From: Schumannella sp. 10F1B-5-1
GTDB taxonomy: Bacteria; Actinomycetota; Actinomycetes; Actinomycetales; Microbacteriaceae
Assembly (NCBI RefSeq): GCF_006517535.1
Contig: NZ_VHQH01000034.1
Span: forward strand, 248,001-312,000
DNA: 64,000 nt
Direction of reading: 5' to 3'
The position numbers and the translations under genes are program-made. The first letter of the stretch is position 1. Each line of letters starts with the position of its first letter. Under the pieces are notes generated by a model that saw only the letters and a program-made list of their open reading frames with translations, ran no database searches and was not told the DNA's origin. This document shows, piece by piece, positions 17,411 through 27,205 of this stretch.

Positions 17411-18228
17411 GTCGGAGGGGTCGGCGGCGCCGGCGGGTTCTTCGGCGTGCGCGGGGTGCGGGGCTTCGCGGCCGGCTTGCTCGCCGGACCGGCCGAACCG
17501 GATGCCGAGGATGCGCGGCGCGCGCCGGTCGACCCGGACGCCGGCTTCGGGGCCGCGGGTTTCGAGGCCGCGGGCTTGCGGGCTGCGGGCTTCTTCGCCG
17601 GGGCCGGGGTGCTGGATGCGCTGCCCTCGGTTCCGGTCGCGCCGGCGTTCGCGTGGCTGGCCGCCGACTTCGGCGTCGGGAGAACGGCGGTGTCGCCCGG
17701 CTTCGCGGCGTCACCGGCGGGCGCGGCGCTGTCGGTCGCATCCACGCTCGCGGCGTCGGCGGCCGCGCCGGCGGCGTCCTCGTCGGTCGGGGTCGAGGAG
17801 GCCGCGGTCGACGAAGCGGTCGGGGTCGACGGCGTCGCTGTGGCGGGAGCCGCCGCCGTTGCCGAAGCCGCTGCCGTGACATCCGCCGGGGGAGCCGTCG
17901 GCGTCCAGTCGGGCGCCGCGGCGGCCGGCGCGGGCGCCCCGCCCGGAGCGGTCGGCGCCGGCGCGGGCGCCGTCGGCTCGTGCCGGTCGAGGTAGAGCTG
18001 CGCGGCGCGGGTGCCGACCACAAGGAAGCGCACCAGCAGCACGACGATGATGATCGCGACGGCGGCGAGGAACATCATGAATCCCGCCCACAGCGCGAAG
18101 CCGATCATGTGCAGCCCGCCGAAGCCGTAGCCGCCGCCGATGAGCGGGTTGCGGGTGAAGTCCCCGGCGCTCGGGCCGTCGAATCCGTCCCGGTCGGCGA
18201 TCGCCGCCAGCAGCGTGAGCGTGATCAT
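17401..18228 (-). CDS. membrane protein with long Ala/Pro/Lys-rich cytoplasmic tail
   Basis: About 275 residues. The N-terminal 85 residues hold a short hydrophobic start, a Gly-rich loop (GGGYGFGG) and one or two TM helices (about 45-75). The remainder is low complexity: Ala/Pro/Thr-rich, then a repeated KPAA/KPAS lysine-proline tail like those of histone-like or cell-wall-spanning proteins, ending with Pro-Lys-Thr repeats. The ATG at 18228 overlaps the TGA of the upstream small gene, so the two are translationally coupled. The function is unknown. Confidence 0.65.
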   Translation of the reverse strand: MITLTLLAAIADRDGFDGPSAGDFTRNPLIGGGYGFGGLHMIGFALWAGFMMFLAAVAIIIVVLLVRFLVVGTRAAQLYLDRHEPTAPAPAPTAPGGAPAPAAAAPDWTPTAPPADVTAAASATAAAPATATPSTPTASSTAASSTPTDEDAAGAAADAASVDATDSAAPAGDAAKPGDTAVLPTPKSAASHANAGATGTEGSASSTPAPAKKPAARKPAASKPAAPKPASGSTGARRASSASGSAGPASKPAAKPRTPRTPKNPPAPPTPPTEE

Positions 18229-18416
18229 CAGTCCTCCAGCTCGAGAGCGTTGTTCTCCTCGATCACCGTTCCGACGGCGATCGCGACGGTCATGGCCCAG
18301 CTGATCCACATCAGCACGAGGCGCCAGTCGCGCGGACCCTTGCGAGTCGTCTGCAGCAGTCCGAACGCCCCGAAGAGCGAGCTCAGAACACTCGTGTTCA
18401 GCAGGTACTTGCGCAT
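18228..18416 (-). CDS. 62-residue small membrane protein
   Basis: A short protein with one clear TM helix (about 32-51), a basic N-terminus (MRKYLLN) and an acidic end (EENNALELED). GAGGAGG is placed just upstream of the ATG on the minus strand. Its stop codon overlaps the start of the following tail-rich membrane protein, so they form a two-gene operon. The family is not recognised. Confidence 0.7.
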   Translation of the reverse strand: MRKYLLNTSVLSSLFGAFGLLQTTRKGPRDWRLVLMWISWAMTVAIAVGTVIEENNALELED

Positions 18417-18525
18417 TCCGCCTCCTCAGCAGCTGGCGACCACGCTACCCAACACGGATGACGTGATCCCGAGGTCTACAGTGAAGCGCCAGCCCCGACG
18501 GTCGCGGCGGCGAAAGGGACCACGG

Positions 18526-19674
18526 TTGCGCACCGCGATCATCGGCGCCGTCCTGCTCGTTCTCGGGCTCGCGGCCATCGCCACCGGCCTGCTGCCGGTC
18601 GATGACGCCCTCGCGGTCGCCGACCGCACCTGGCCCATCCTGCTGTTCGTGGTCGCGATCACGGTCGTGACCGAGCTGGCCGCCGAGGCGGGGCTGTTCA
18701 CGGCGATCGCCGAGCGCACGGCCCGCTGGGGCGCGCACCGCGCCTGGCTGCTGTGGATGTTCGTGGTGCTGCTCGCCGTGATCAGCACCGTCTTCCTGTC
18801 GCTCGACACGACGGCCGTGCTGCTGACGCCGGTGGTCGTGCAGCTGGCGCGGCACAGCGGCCTGCCGCCGCTGCCGTTCGCGCTGACGACGGTGTGGCTC
18901 GCGAACACGGGCTCGCTGCTGCTGCCGGTGTCGAACCTGACGAATCTGCTCGCGGAACATGCCCTGAACGGCATGGACGATGCGACCTTCGCCGCGATGA
19001 TGGCGCTGCCCGCGCTCGTGGCGATCCTCGTGCCCTGCGTCGTCGTGTTCCTGGTGCACCGGCGCGACCTGCTGCGACGCTACACGCCGGGTGCCCCCGA
19101 GCCGATCGACGACAAGCTGCTGTTCCGCGCCTCGGCGATCACCGTGGCCGCCCTGCTGCCGCTGCTCGTCTCCGGGCTGCCGGTCTGGGTTCCGGCGTGC
19201 GCGGGCGCGCTCGTGCTCGGCGTGCTGTTCGCGGTGCGGCGTCGCCGCGTGCTGCGTTTCGCGCTCATCCCGTGGCAGCTGGTCGTGCTCGCCTCGGGGC
19301 TCTTCCTGGTGGTCGAGACCGGCCACGCGGTCGGGGTGACCGGCCTGCTCGCCCGCGTGGTCGGCGACGGCGAGGGCCCGCTCGAGCTGCTGCGCCTGGC
19401 CGGCACCGCCGCGCTGGGCGCGAACGCGATCGACAACCTGCCCGCCTACCTGCTGCTCGAGCCGCTGGCCGCGTCGCCGCACCGCATCGCGGCGCTGCTC
19501 GTCGGCGTGAACGCGGGCCCGCTCATCACGCCGTGGGCCTCGCTCGCGACGCTGCTGTGGCATTCGCGGCTCACCTCGATGGGCGTCGAGATCTCGTGGC
19601 GGCGCTATGCGCTGCTCGGTCTCGTCGTCGCGCCGATCACGGTCGCGCTCGCGACACTGGCGATCGCGCTCTGA
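18526..19674 (+). CDS. ArsB/NhaD-superfamily (SLC13-like) permease
   Basis: About 382 residues with some ten TM helices. The segments SLDTTAVLLTPVVVQLA and ANAIDNLPAYLLL are the two inverted-repeat signature hairpins of the ion-transporter superfamily that contains ArsB, NhaD and CitM. ars genes are absent, so the ion is open (arsenite, Na+ or dicarboxylate). The start is uncertain: TTG 18526 has AAAGGGA at good spacing and a -10-like TACAGT at 18477-18482, while GTG 18481 would add a basic 15-residue leader. Confidence 0.75.
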   Translation: MRTAIIGAVLLVLGLAAIATGLLPVDDALAVADRTWPILLFVVAITVVTELAAEAGLFTAIAERTARWGAHRAWLLWMFVVLLAVISTVFLSLDTTAVLLTPVVVQLARHSGLPPLPFALTTVWLANTGSLLLPVSNLTNLLAEHALNGMDDATFAAMMALPALVAILVPCVVVFLVHRRDLLRRYTPGAPEPIDDKLLFRASAITVAALLPLLVSGLPVWVPACAGALVLGVLFAVRRRRVLRFALIPWQLVVLASGLFLVVETGHAVGVTGLLARVVGDGEGPLELLRLAGTAALGANAIDNLPAYLLLEPLAASPHRIAALLVGVNAGPLITPWASLATLLWHSRLTSMGVEISWRRYALLGLVVAPITVALATLAIAL

Positions 19675-19731
19675 GCGGCGACGCTCCTGGTGTTCCTCTG
19701 GCAGCTGGAAGGTCGCCGAAGGCGCGCTCGG

Positions 19732-19743
19732 TAGTCTGTCGAC
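19732..19743 (+). promoter_or_regulatory. leaderless -10 element for otsA
   Basis: TAGTCT (19732-19737) is followed by 6 nt and then the GTG start of otsA at 19744. Confidence 0.55.
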
Positions 19744-21225
19744 GTGCCTGACGACAGATCCGACCTCGTCGTCGTCTCGAACCGACTCCCCGTCGACCGC
19801 ACGGTCGACGCCGACGGCGAACCCACCTGGACGCAGTCTCCGGGCGGTCTCGTCACCGCCCTCGAGCCCGTGATGCGCTCCGCCGGCGGAGCCTGGGTAG
19901 GCTGGGGCGGCCAGCCCGACCTCGGCCTGGAGCCCTTCGAGCACGACGGCATCCGCATCATCCCCATCGATCTCAGCGAGACCGACATCGAGCGGTACTA
20001 CGAGGGCTTCAGCAACGACACCCTCTGGCCGCTCTATCACGACGTGATCGCGCCGCCGAGCTACCACCGCGTCTGGTGGGAGCGCTACGTCGCCGTCAAC
20101 CGCCGGTTCGCGGATGCCGCGATCGCGGCCGCCGCGCCCGACGCGACCGTGTGGGTGCAGGACTACCAGCTGCAGCTGGTGCCGCGGATGCTGCGCGAGG
20201 CCCGCCCCGACCTCACGATCGGCTTCTTCAACCACATCCCCTTCCCCGCCTACGGCATCTACTCGCAGCTGCCGTGGCGCACGCAGATCATCGAGGGTCT
20301 GCTGGGCGCCGACGTGATCGGCTTCCAGCGGGTCGCGGACGCGGGCAACTTCACCCGCGCGGTGCGTCGCCTGCTGCCGTACTCGACCAAGGGATCGATC
20401 GTCAGCGTGCCCGACGGCGACGGCACCCGGCAGGTGCTCGCCAAGGCCTTCCCGATCTCGATCGACACGGGCGCGTTCGAGGAGCTCGCGCAGCGGCCCG
20501 ACGTGCAGGAGCGGGCGGCGCAGATCCGCCGCGATCTCGGCAGCCCGCGCAAGATCATGCTGGGCGTCGACCGCCTCGACTACACGAAGGGCATCCGCCA
20601 CCGGCTGAAGGCCTTCGGCGAGCTGCTGGCCGACGGCCGCGCCGACGTCGGCGACGTCACGCTCGTGCAGGTCGCGAGCCCGAGCCGCGAGCGCGTGGAG
20701 ACCTACCGCCACCTGCGCGACGAGGTCGAGCTCACGGTCGGCCGCATCAACGGCGACTACGGCACGATCAGCCACCAGCCGATCAGCTACCTGCACCACG
20801 GCTTCCCCCGCGAGGAGATGGCGGCGCTCTACCTGGCCTCCGACGTCATGCTCGTGACGGCGCTGCGCGACGGGATGAACCTGGTCGCCAAGGAGTACGT
20901 CGCCGCCCGCAGCGGCGACCTCGACGGCGTGCTCGTGCTGAGCGAGTTCGCGGGCGCGGCCGACGAGCTGCGCACCGCCGTGCTGATCAACCCGCACGAC
21001 ATCACGGGCCTCAAGGATTCGATCGTCGGCGCCCTCGAGATGCCGCGCGAGGAGCGACGGCGACGGATGCGCGCGATGCGCAAGCGCGTGCGCGAGAACG
21101 ACGTCGAGCACTGGTCGGCGACGTTCCTCGAGGCGCTGCGCCGCACACGCAACGGCGAGGATCCGCTGGCGCCGAGCGAGGTCGTCGTGCGCAAGAACTC
21201 GTCATCGGATAAGGCCGCCCGATGA
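19744..21225 (+). CDS. otsA: trehalose-6-phosphate synthase
   Basis: The 493-residue GT20 enzyme joins UDP- or GDP-glucose to glucose-6-phosphate. Characteristic segments are VVVSNRLPV at the N-terminus, [50 protein letters not shown], and the donor-site run [18 protein letters not shown] near the C-terminus. The start at GTG 19744 gives the family N-terminus directly and is preceded by a leaderless -10 box. The stop overlaps otsB by 4 bp, so both trehalose steps are co-expressed. Trehalose is a compatible solute and cell-envelope precursor in actinobacteria. Confidence 0.95.
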   Translation: MPDDRSDLVVVSNRLPVDRTVDADGEPTWTQSPGGLVTALEPVMRSAGGAWVGWGGQPDLGLEPFEHDGIRIIPIDLSETDIERYYEGFSNDTLWPLYHDVIAPPSYHRVWWERYVAVNRRFADAAIAAAAPDATVWVQDYQLQLVPRMLREARPDLTIGFFNHIPFPAYGIYSQLPWRTQIIEGLLGADVIGFQRVADAGNFTRAVRRLLPYSTKGSIVSVPDGDGTRQVLAKAFPISIDTGAFEELAQRPDVQERAAQIRRDLGSPRKIMLGVDRLDYTKGIRHRLKAFGELLADGRADVGDVTLVQVASPSRERVETYRHLRDEVELTVGRINGDYGTISHQPISYLHHGFPREEMAALYLASDVMLVTALRDGMNLVAKEYVAARSGDLDGVLVLSEFAGAADELRTAVLINPHDITGLKDSIVGALEMPREERRRRMRAMRKRVRENDVEHWSATFLEALRRTRNGEDPLAPSEVVVRKNSSSDKAAR

Positions 21226-22013
21226 GCCGACCGCTGCCCGACGAGCTCGCCGGCGCGCTGCGCGAGCTCGCCCGGCGGCCGCGTCTGCTGGTCGCGCTCG
21301 ACTTCGACGGCACGCTCGCGCCCGAGGTCGACGACCCCGAGAAGGCGCGCGCGCTGCCCGAGGCGCGGGAGGCCGTGCTGCGGCTCAACGCCCTGCCGAA
21401 CACCCGCATCGCGATGGTGAGCGGGCGGGCGCTCGACAGCCTCATCCACGTGACCGAGCTGCCGGATGACGTGCTGCTGGTCGGCTCGCACGGCATCGAG
21501 CTGCGGCTCGACAACCCCGATGACGCCCTCGCGCTGAACGCACAGGAGCAGGAGGACGTCGAGGTGCTGCACGAGGTGCTCGGCGAGGTCGCCGACTCCC
21601 TCGACGACGTGTGGCTCGAGCAGAAGCCCGCGGGGTTCGCCCTGCACACCCGACTGGCGTCGGATCGCGCATCCCGGGTCGCGCACCTGGTGGCGTTGAG
21701 CGAGGCGCAGGCCGAGCTCGACAACCTGACGGTGCGGCACGGCAAGAACGTGCTCGAGTTCTCGGTGCGCTCGACCACGAAGGGCGAGGCGGTCGAGCAC
21801 CTGCGTCGCTATGTGAAGGCGGATGCCGTCTTCTACGCCGGCGACGACGTCACCGACGAAGACGCCTTCGCCGCCCTCGAGCCGCACGACGTGGGCCTCA
21901 AGAGCGGCGACGGGGCGACCGAGGCCGCCTATCGCGTGCACGGCCCCGCGGAGGTCGCGGCGGCGCTGGCCGCACTGGCCACGTTCCGCGAGGGCGACGT
22001 CCACGAGCAGTAG
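21222..22013 (+). CDS. otsB: trehalose-6-phosphate phosphatase
   Basis: 263-residue HAD-superfamily phosphatase. Motif I is DFDGTLAPE (nucleophile D27 and acid D29), motif II lies in MVSGR, and motif IV is [10 protein letters not shown]. It removes phosphate from trehalose-6-phosphate made by OtsA. ATG 21222 overlaps the otsA stop (ATGA), showing translational coupling. The two genes form an operon ended before the mrp promoter. Confidence 0.95.
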   Translation: MSRPLPDELAGALRELARRPRLLVALDFDGTLAPEVDDPEKARALPEAREAVLRLNALPNTRIAMVSGRALDSLIHVTELPDDVLLVGSHGIELRLDNPDDALALNAQEQEDVEVLHEVLGEVADSLDDVWLEQKPAGFALHTRLASDRASRVAHLVALSEAQAELDNLTVRHGKNVLEFSVRSTTKGEAVEHLRRYVKADAVFYAGDDVTDEDAFAALEPHDVGLKSGDGATEAAYRVHGPAEVAAALAALATFREGDVHEQ

Positions 22014-22053
22014 GCGGCGCGATCGCGCCCAGCGGCTCACAGCTGCCACCCGG

Positions 22054-22059
22054 TAGACT
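22054..22059 (+). promoter_or_regulatory. -10 box upstream of the mrp operon
   Basis: TAGACT lies about 70 bp before mrpA, which has a clear GAAGGAGG ribosome site before ATG 22132. Unlike the leaderless genes nearby, this operon therefore has a 5' leader of about 65 nt. Confidence 0.45.
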
Positions 22060-22131
22060 CCGAGTCACACACCCTCGCCGTCTGCCGCGACCTCGTTCTC
22101 GGCCACAGGCACCCGACGAGAAGGAGGCCGC

Positions 22132-25008
22132 ATGATCGCGCTTCTCCTTTTCTTCGCGCTCGGAGGAGTTCTCGCGCCCGTTCTGGTGCGCGCGCTCGGG
22201 CGCTCCGCCTTCGCGGTGCTGGCGCTCATCCCGACCGCGGCCTTCGTTCACGCGGCGGCGCAGCTGCCGGCCGTCGTCGGCGGGGGAGCCGTCACCGAGC
22301 GGGTGCCGTGGATCCCCGCGCTCGACGTCGCGATCTCGCTGCGGCTCGACGGCCTCTCGACCGTGATGGCGCTGATCGTGGCGGGCGTCGGCGCGCTCGT
22401 GCTGCTCTACTGCGCGCGCTACTTCGCGCCCGACGCGGCGGCGCTCGGCCGCTTCGCCGGGGTGCTGACGGCCTTCGCGGGCGCCATGTACGGACTCGTC
22501 GTGGCCGACGACATGTTCGTGCTGTTCATGTTCTGGGAGGCCACGAGCGTTCTCAGCTACCTGCTGATCGCGCACCTGGCGGCCAAGGCGACGAGTCGCC
22601 GCGCGGCGCTGCAGGCGCTCATCGTCACGACGCTGGGCGGGCTCGTGATGTTCGTCGGGCTGATCCTGCTGCGGGTCGAGACGGGCACCTCGTCGCTGGC
22701 CGGGGTCGTGGATGCGCATCCCACCGGCCCCGTCGCCTCGGTCGCCGCCGTGCTGATCGTCGTGGGTGTCGCATCCAAGTCGGCGCTCGTGCCGTTCCAC
22801 TTCTGGCTGCCCGCGGCGATGGCGGCGCCGACGCCGGTGAGCGCCTACCTGCACGCCGCGGCGATGGTGAAGGTGGGCGTCTATCTGGCGCTGCGCCTGA
22901 CTCCGGGTCTCGGTGACGCGGTCGGCTGGCGCGAGTCGCTGCTCGTGCTCGGGCTCGTGACGATGCTGCTCGGCGGGCTGACCGCGCTGCGGCACAGCGA
23001 CCTGAAGCTCGTGCTGGCGCACGGCACGGTGTCGCAACTCGGCTTCCTGACGGCGATGGCCGTCGTCGACACTCCGATCGCGGCGCTCGGCGCGGTCGCC
23101 CTGCTGCTGAGCCACGCGCTGTTCAAGTCGACGCTGTTCCTGACGGTCGGCGTGATCGACCACGACCACGGCACGCGCGACCTGCGCAAGCTCTCGGGGC
23201 TCGGCCGCGCCCGCCCGGTGCTGGCGGTGACGGCGGCGCTCGCCGTGCTGTCGATGGCGGGTCTGCCGCCCACGCTCGGTTTCGTCGCCAAGGAGACCGT
23301 GCTGACGGGGCTGATCGAGGGCTCGCACGACGACGGCGCGCTCGTCGCAGTGCTCGTGCTGGTCGTCGCCGGGTCGGCGCTCACGCTCGCCTACGGGCTG
23401 CGCTTCCTCTGGGGCGCGTTCGCGCGCAAGCCCGGCGTCGCCGAGTGCCGGGTGCCGAGCCGCCCGAATCCGCTGTTCGTGGCCCCGCCCGTGCTGCTCG
23501 CCGCATCCGGTCTCGTGCTCGGGCCGCTGGCGTCGCTCATCGATCCCGTGCTCGCCCGCGCGGCGGCCGACGCGAACGCCGAGGGCGCACCCGACTACCA
23601 CCTCGCGCTCTGGCACGGCCTCGAGCCGGCGCTCGGCCTGTCAGCGCTCACGCTCGTGCTCGGCGTCGCGCTCTTCGCGCTGATCGGGCGTCGCACGCGC
23701 GAGGCCCCGGGCGAGAGCCTCGCGCCGCGCCTCTACGGCGGGGCGATGCACGGCGTCGACGTGGTCGCCGCCCGCGTGACGGGTGCGACGCAGCGCGGCT
23801 CGCTGCCGTTCTACCTGGCCGTCATCCTCGTGGTCACGGTGGGCGCGGTCGGGGCGGCGCTCGTCGCGGCGGCCGGCCAGGGCGTCATCTCGCCCGAGAT
23901 CCGGCTCGCGGATGCGGGCATCGGCTGGGCGCAGGCGGGCGTCAGCGTGCTCATGATCGTGGCCGCGATCGCGGCGGCCCGGGCGCAGAAGCGGTTTCCC
24001 GCGGTCGTGTTCGTCGGCGTCACCGGAACCGGGATGACCGCCCTCTTCGCGCTGCAGGGCGCCCCCGACCTGGCGCTCACCCAGCTGCTCGTCGAGACCG
24101 TCACACTGGTGGCGATCGTGCTCGTGCTGCGCCGGCTGCCGGCCCGCCTCGGCGACCGCAACGGCAGCGCCTATCCGGTGGCCCGCGCGATCATCGGCGT
24201 CGCCGTCGGCGTGCTGATGGCGGTCGTGGCCGTCGTCGCGGCGGGCGCGCGCACCGCATCCCCGATCTCGGTCGACTGGGCCGACCTCGCGGTCACCTTC
24301 GGCCACGGCGAGAACGTCGTCAACGTCGCCCTGGTCGACCTGCGCGGCTGGGACACGATGGGCGAGCTGTCGGTGCTGATCGCCGCCGCCACCGGCGTCG
24401 CGAGCCTCGTCTTCGTGCGCACCCGCGAGGACCGCACGAGCCGCCCCGGCCGCCGCGAGCAGCGCGCGGCCCTGCGCGAGCGCCGAGCTGCCGCCGCGGC
24501 GGCGCCCGGGTGGGAGCCCGGTCGCAGCGCCTGGCTGCTCGCCGGCCGCACGCTGGGCGAGCGCAACCGCTCGATCCTGCTCGAGGTCGTGGTGCGTCTG
24601 GTGTTCCACGCGCTGGTCGTGTTCTCGGTCTACCTGCTGTTCGCGGGGCACAACGCGCCCGGCGGCGGCTTCGCGGGCGGACTCGTCGTGGGCCTCGCCC
24701 TCGCCGGCCGCTACCTCGCGGGCGGCCGCGACGAGCTCGCGGCGGCGGCGCCGTTCGACGCCGGCCGCGTGCTCGGCCTCGGCATGATCTTCGCGGCGGG
24801 AACGGCGGCCGTGCCCCTGTTCCTGGGCGTGGACGCGCTCACCTCGACCTGGTTCGAGGCCGAGATCCCCGTGCTCGGTCACCTCGAGTTCGTCACCTCG
24901 ACGTTCTTCGACGTGGGCGTGTACCTCGTGGTGATCGGCCTCGCACTCGACGTGCTGCGCAGCCTCGGCGCCGAGGTCGACCGCCAGTACGAGGAGGTCG
25001 GATCGTGA
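22132..25008 (+). CDS. mrpA: Na+/H+ antiporter subunit A (fused A/B type)
   Basis: 958-residue membrane protein of the multisubunit cation/proton antiporter. Residues about 60-420 are the NuoL-like proton channel (HSDLKLVLAHGTVSQLGF, FKSTLFLTVGVIDHDHGTRD). Middle segments around 600-690 correspond to DUF4040. The last ~170 residues form the MrpB-like domain (GHNAPGGGFAGGLV), so MrpB is fused, as usual in actinobacteria. A good Shine-Dalgarno precedes ATG 22132. It is the first gene of mrpACDEFG, with the stop overlapping mrpC by 4 bp. Role: Na+ efflux and pH and salt tolerance, driven by proton-motive force. Confidence 0.95.
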   Translation: MIALLLFFALGGVLAPVLVRALGRSAFAVLALIPTAAFVHAAAQLPAVVGGGAVTERVPWIPALDVAISLRLDGLSTVMALIVAGVGALVLLYCARYFAPDAAALGRFAGVLTAFAGAMYGLVVADDMFVLFMFWEATSVLSYLLIAHLAAKATSRRAALQALIVTTLGGLVMFVGLILLRVETGTSSLAGVVDAHPTGPVASVAAVLIVVGVASKSALVPFHFWLPAAMAAPTPVSAYLHAAAMVKVGVYLALRLTPGLGDAVGWRESLLVLGLVTMLLGGLTALRHSDLKLVLAHGTVSQLGFLTAMAVVDTPIAALGAVALLLSHALFKSTLFLTVGVIDHDHGTRDLRKLSGLGRARPVLAVTAALAVLSMAGLPPTLGFVAKETVLTGLIEGSHDDGALVAVLVLVVAGSALTLAYGLRFLWGAFARKPGVAECRVPSRPNPLFVAPPVLLAASGLVLGPLASLIDPVLARAAADANAEGAPDYHLALWHGLEPALGLSALTLVLGVALFALIGRRTREAPGESLAPRLYGGAMHGVDVVAARVTGATQRGSLPFYLAVILVVTVGAVGAALVAAAGQGVISPEIRLADAGIGWAQAGVSVLMIVAAIAAARAQKRFPAVVFVGVTGTGMTALFALQGAPDLALTQLLVETVTLVAIVLVLRRLPARLGDRNGSAYPVARAIIGVAVGVLMAVVAVVAAGARTASPISVDWADLAVTFGHGENVVNVALVDLRGWDTMGELSVLIAAATGVASLVFVRTREDRTSRPGRREQRAALRERRAAAAAAPGWEPGRSAWLLAGRTLGERNRSILLEVVVRLVFHALVVFSVYLLFAGHNAPGGGFAGGLVVGLALAGRYLAGGRDELAAAAPFDAGRVLGLGMIFAAGTAAVPLFLGVDALTSTWFEAEIPVLGHLEFVTSTFFDVGVYLVVIGLALDVLRSLGAEVDRQYEEVGS

Positions 25009-25490
25009 GCCTCTCGCTGGTGCTGCTGGTCACGATGGCCGTGCTCTACGCCTGCGGCGTCTACCTCCTGCTCGAGAAGAGCATGACCCGCGTGCTGCTC
25101 GGCTTCCTGCTCGTCGGCAACGCGACGAACCTGCTGATCCTGTCGATGACGGGCGTCGCGGGCGGCGCGCCGATCGCCGACGGCGACGGCGCCGCCGCGA
25201 CGACCGACCCGCTGCCCCAGGCGCTCGGGCTCACCGCGATCGTCATCACCTTCGGCGTCTCGGCGTTCCTGCTCGCGCTGATCTACCGCTCGTGGAAGCT
25301 CGGCCGCCCCGACGAGGTCGCGGTCGACGAGGCGGATGTCGCGGTGCGCACCGAGGGCGTTCCCGAGGAGGAGATCGACGGCGACACCCGCGCCGGCGAC
25401 AGCGAGTTCGCCGACGAGACCGGGGGAGCCGACGCGGTTCCCGGCGGAGCCGACAGCGACGCCCCGAGCCCCGAGGAGGCGCCCCGATGA
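25005..25490 (+). CDS. mrpC: Na+/H+ antiporter subunit C
   Basis: 161 residues with three TM helices homologous to NuoK (VYLLLEKSMTRVLLGFLLVG, NLLIL, and LPQALGLTAIVITFGVSAFLLAL). The C-terminus is extended by about 55 acidic, low-complexity residues beyond the usual length. The GTG at 25005 overlaps the mrpA stop, and its own stop overlaps mrpD, giving strict operon coupling. Confidence 0.93.
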   Translation: MSLSLVLLVTMAVLYACGVYLLLEKSMTRVLLGFLLVGNATNLLILSMTGVAGGAPIADGDGAAATTDPLPQALGLTAIVITFGVSAFLLALIYRSWKLGRPDEVAVDEADVAVRTEGVPEEEIDGDTRAGDSEFADETGGADAVPGGADSDAPSPEEAPR

Positions 25491-27205
25491 CATCCCTCGT
25501 GCCCCTCGTCGTGCTGATCCCGATGCTCGGCGCCGCCGTCACCCTCACTCTCGCGGGACGTCCGCGCGTGCAGCGACTGTTCGCCGTCACGGCGCTCAGC
25601 GCCGTCGCGGTGCTCGGCGTCGTGCTGCTGCTGATCGTGGATGCGCAGGGCACCCTGGTCATGGAGGTCGGCGGCTGGGCGGCGCCCTTCGGCATCGCGC
25701 TCGTCGTCGATCGGCTGTCGGCTCTGCTCGTGGCGGTGTCGGCGATCGTGCTGCTCGCGGTGCTGCTCTTCTCGGTCGGCCAGGGTCTGGCCGACGGGCA
25801 TGACGAGACGCCGGTCTCGATCTACTACCCGAGCTATCTGATCCTCGCCGCCGGCGTGTTCACGGCCTTCTCGGCCGGCGACCTCTTCAACCTCTACGTG
25901 GGCTTCGAGATCCTGCTGGTGGCCAGCTACGTGCTGATCACGCTCGGCGGTTCGGAGTCGCGCATCCGCGTCGGCCAGACCTACATCGTGGTCAGCCTGG
26001 TGTCGTCGATGCTGTTCCTCAGCTCGATCGCGATGATCTACGGCGCCACGGGCACGGTGAACCTGGCGCACGTGGCGCTGCGGGTGGCCGAGCTGCCGGT
26101 CGGCATCCAGATCGTGCTGCACGTCATGCTGCTGCTCGGCTTCGGGGTGAAGTCGGCCGTGTTCCCGCTGTCGTTCTGGCTGCCCGACTCCTACCCGACG
26201 GCGCCCGCGCCGGTCACGGCCGTGTTCGCGGGTCTGCTGACCAAGGTCGGCGTCTACGCGATCATCCGCACCGAGACGCTGCTGTTCCCGGGGCCCGAGC
26301 TGAACCCGGCGCTGCTGGTGGTGGCGTCGCTGACGATGCTCGTCGGCATCCTCGGCGCGATCGCGCAGACCGACCTCAAGCGCATGCTGTCGTTCACGCT
26401 GGTGAGCCACATGGGCTACCTGATCTTCGGCGTCGGCCTCGGCACCGCCGTGGGCACGGCCGCCACGATCTATTACATCGTGCACCACATCGTCGTGCAG
26501 ACGACCCTGTTCCTGGCGACCGGGCTCGTGGAGCGCATCGGCGGCACGACCTCGCTGCGCCGCCTCGGCGGCCTGCTGCAGGCGTCACCGCTCGTGGCGG
26601 TGCTGTTCTTCGTGCCGGCGCTCAACCTCGGCGGCATCCCGCCGTTCTCGGGCTTCCTCGGCAAGCTCGGGCTCTTCCAGGCCGGCGCCGAGCAGGGGTC
26701 GGTGCTCGCCTGGGTCGGCATCGGGGTCGGCGCGCTCGTGTCGCTGCTCACCCTCTACGCGCTCATCCGCGCCTGGAGCCTCGCCTTCTGGCGCCCGCGC
26801 CCCGCGCCCGTCAGCTCCGACACCGGGGCGCTCACCCTCACGGCCGTGGATGCGCAGACCACCGCCCTGCCCCTGACTCCGTCGCGCCCGGGGCCCGGCT
26901 CGCCCGCCACCGCGTCGGACGCCGACGCGAGCGTGCCGACCCGGGCGGATGCGCGCGCCGCCGTCGCCGCGCATCCCGATGTGCAGGGCCGCCGACGCGG
27001 CGCCGCGCCCACGCTGCTCGTCGGCGCGACCGCCGGCATGGTGCTCGTCTCGCTCGCGCTGACCGTCGGCGCCGGGCCGCTGTTCGAGCTGGCCGAGCGG
27101 GCGGGCAAGAGCCTCGAGGGCCCGAGCTACATCTCCTCGGTGTTCCCCGACGGGGTGCCCGGCATCGGCGACGGCTCGGCGACGGACGGGGGATCGCATG
27201 GCTGA
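25487..27205 (+). CDS. mrpD: Na+/H+ antiporter subunit D
   Basis: 572-residue NuoM/N-like proton-translocating subunit with about 14 TM helices. Family segments: LFNLYVGFEILLVASYVLI, KSAVFPLSFWLPDSYPTAPA, GILGAIAQTDLKRMLSFTLVS, NLGGIPPFSGFLGKLGLF. Between the last two helices there is an added ~75-residue Ala/Thr/Pro/Asp-rich cytoplasmic loop (about 445-515), which is longer than usual. ATG 25487 overlaps the mrpC stop, and mrpE begins 8 bp before the end. Confidence 0.94.
   Translation: MTSLVPLVVLIPMLGAAVTLTLAGRPRVQRLFAVTALSAVAVLGVVLLLIVDAQGTLVMEVGGWAAPFGIALVVDRLSALLVAVSAIVLLAVLLFSVGQGLADGHDETPVSIYYPSYLILAAGVFTAFSAGDLFNLYVGFEILLVASYVLITLGGSESRIRVGQTYIVVSLVSSMLFLSSIAMIYGATGTVNLAHVALRVAELPVGIQIVLHVMLLLGFGVKSAVFPLSFWLPDSYPTAPAPVTAVFAGLLTKVGVYAIIRTETLLFPGPELNPALLVVASLTMLVGILGAIAQTDLKRMLSFTLVSHMGYLIFGVGLGTAVGTAATIYYIVHHIVVQTTLFLATGLVERIGGTTSLRRLGGLLQASPLVAVLFFVPALNLGGIPPFSGFLGKLGLFQAGAEQGSVLAWVGIGVGALVSLLTLYALIRAWSLAFWRPRPAPVSSDTGALTLTAVDAQTTALPLTPSRPGPGSPATASDADASVPTRADARAAVAAHPDVQGRRRGAAPTLLVGATAGMVLVSLALTVGAGPLFELAERAGKSLEGPSYISSVFPDGVPGIGDGSATDGGSHG

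Noticed and set aside
18526-19674. Arsenite efflux pump ArsB as a firm call
   Set aside because: The fold fits the whole ArsB/NhaD superfamily and no arsR, arsC or arsA is nearby, so the ion remains open.
18445-21111. 888-codon open frame on the minus strand over the permease and otsA genes
   Set aside because: The protein is a string of Arg, Asp, His and Gln without hydrophobic cores or motifs, and both real genes on the plus strand have clear family signatures.
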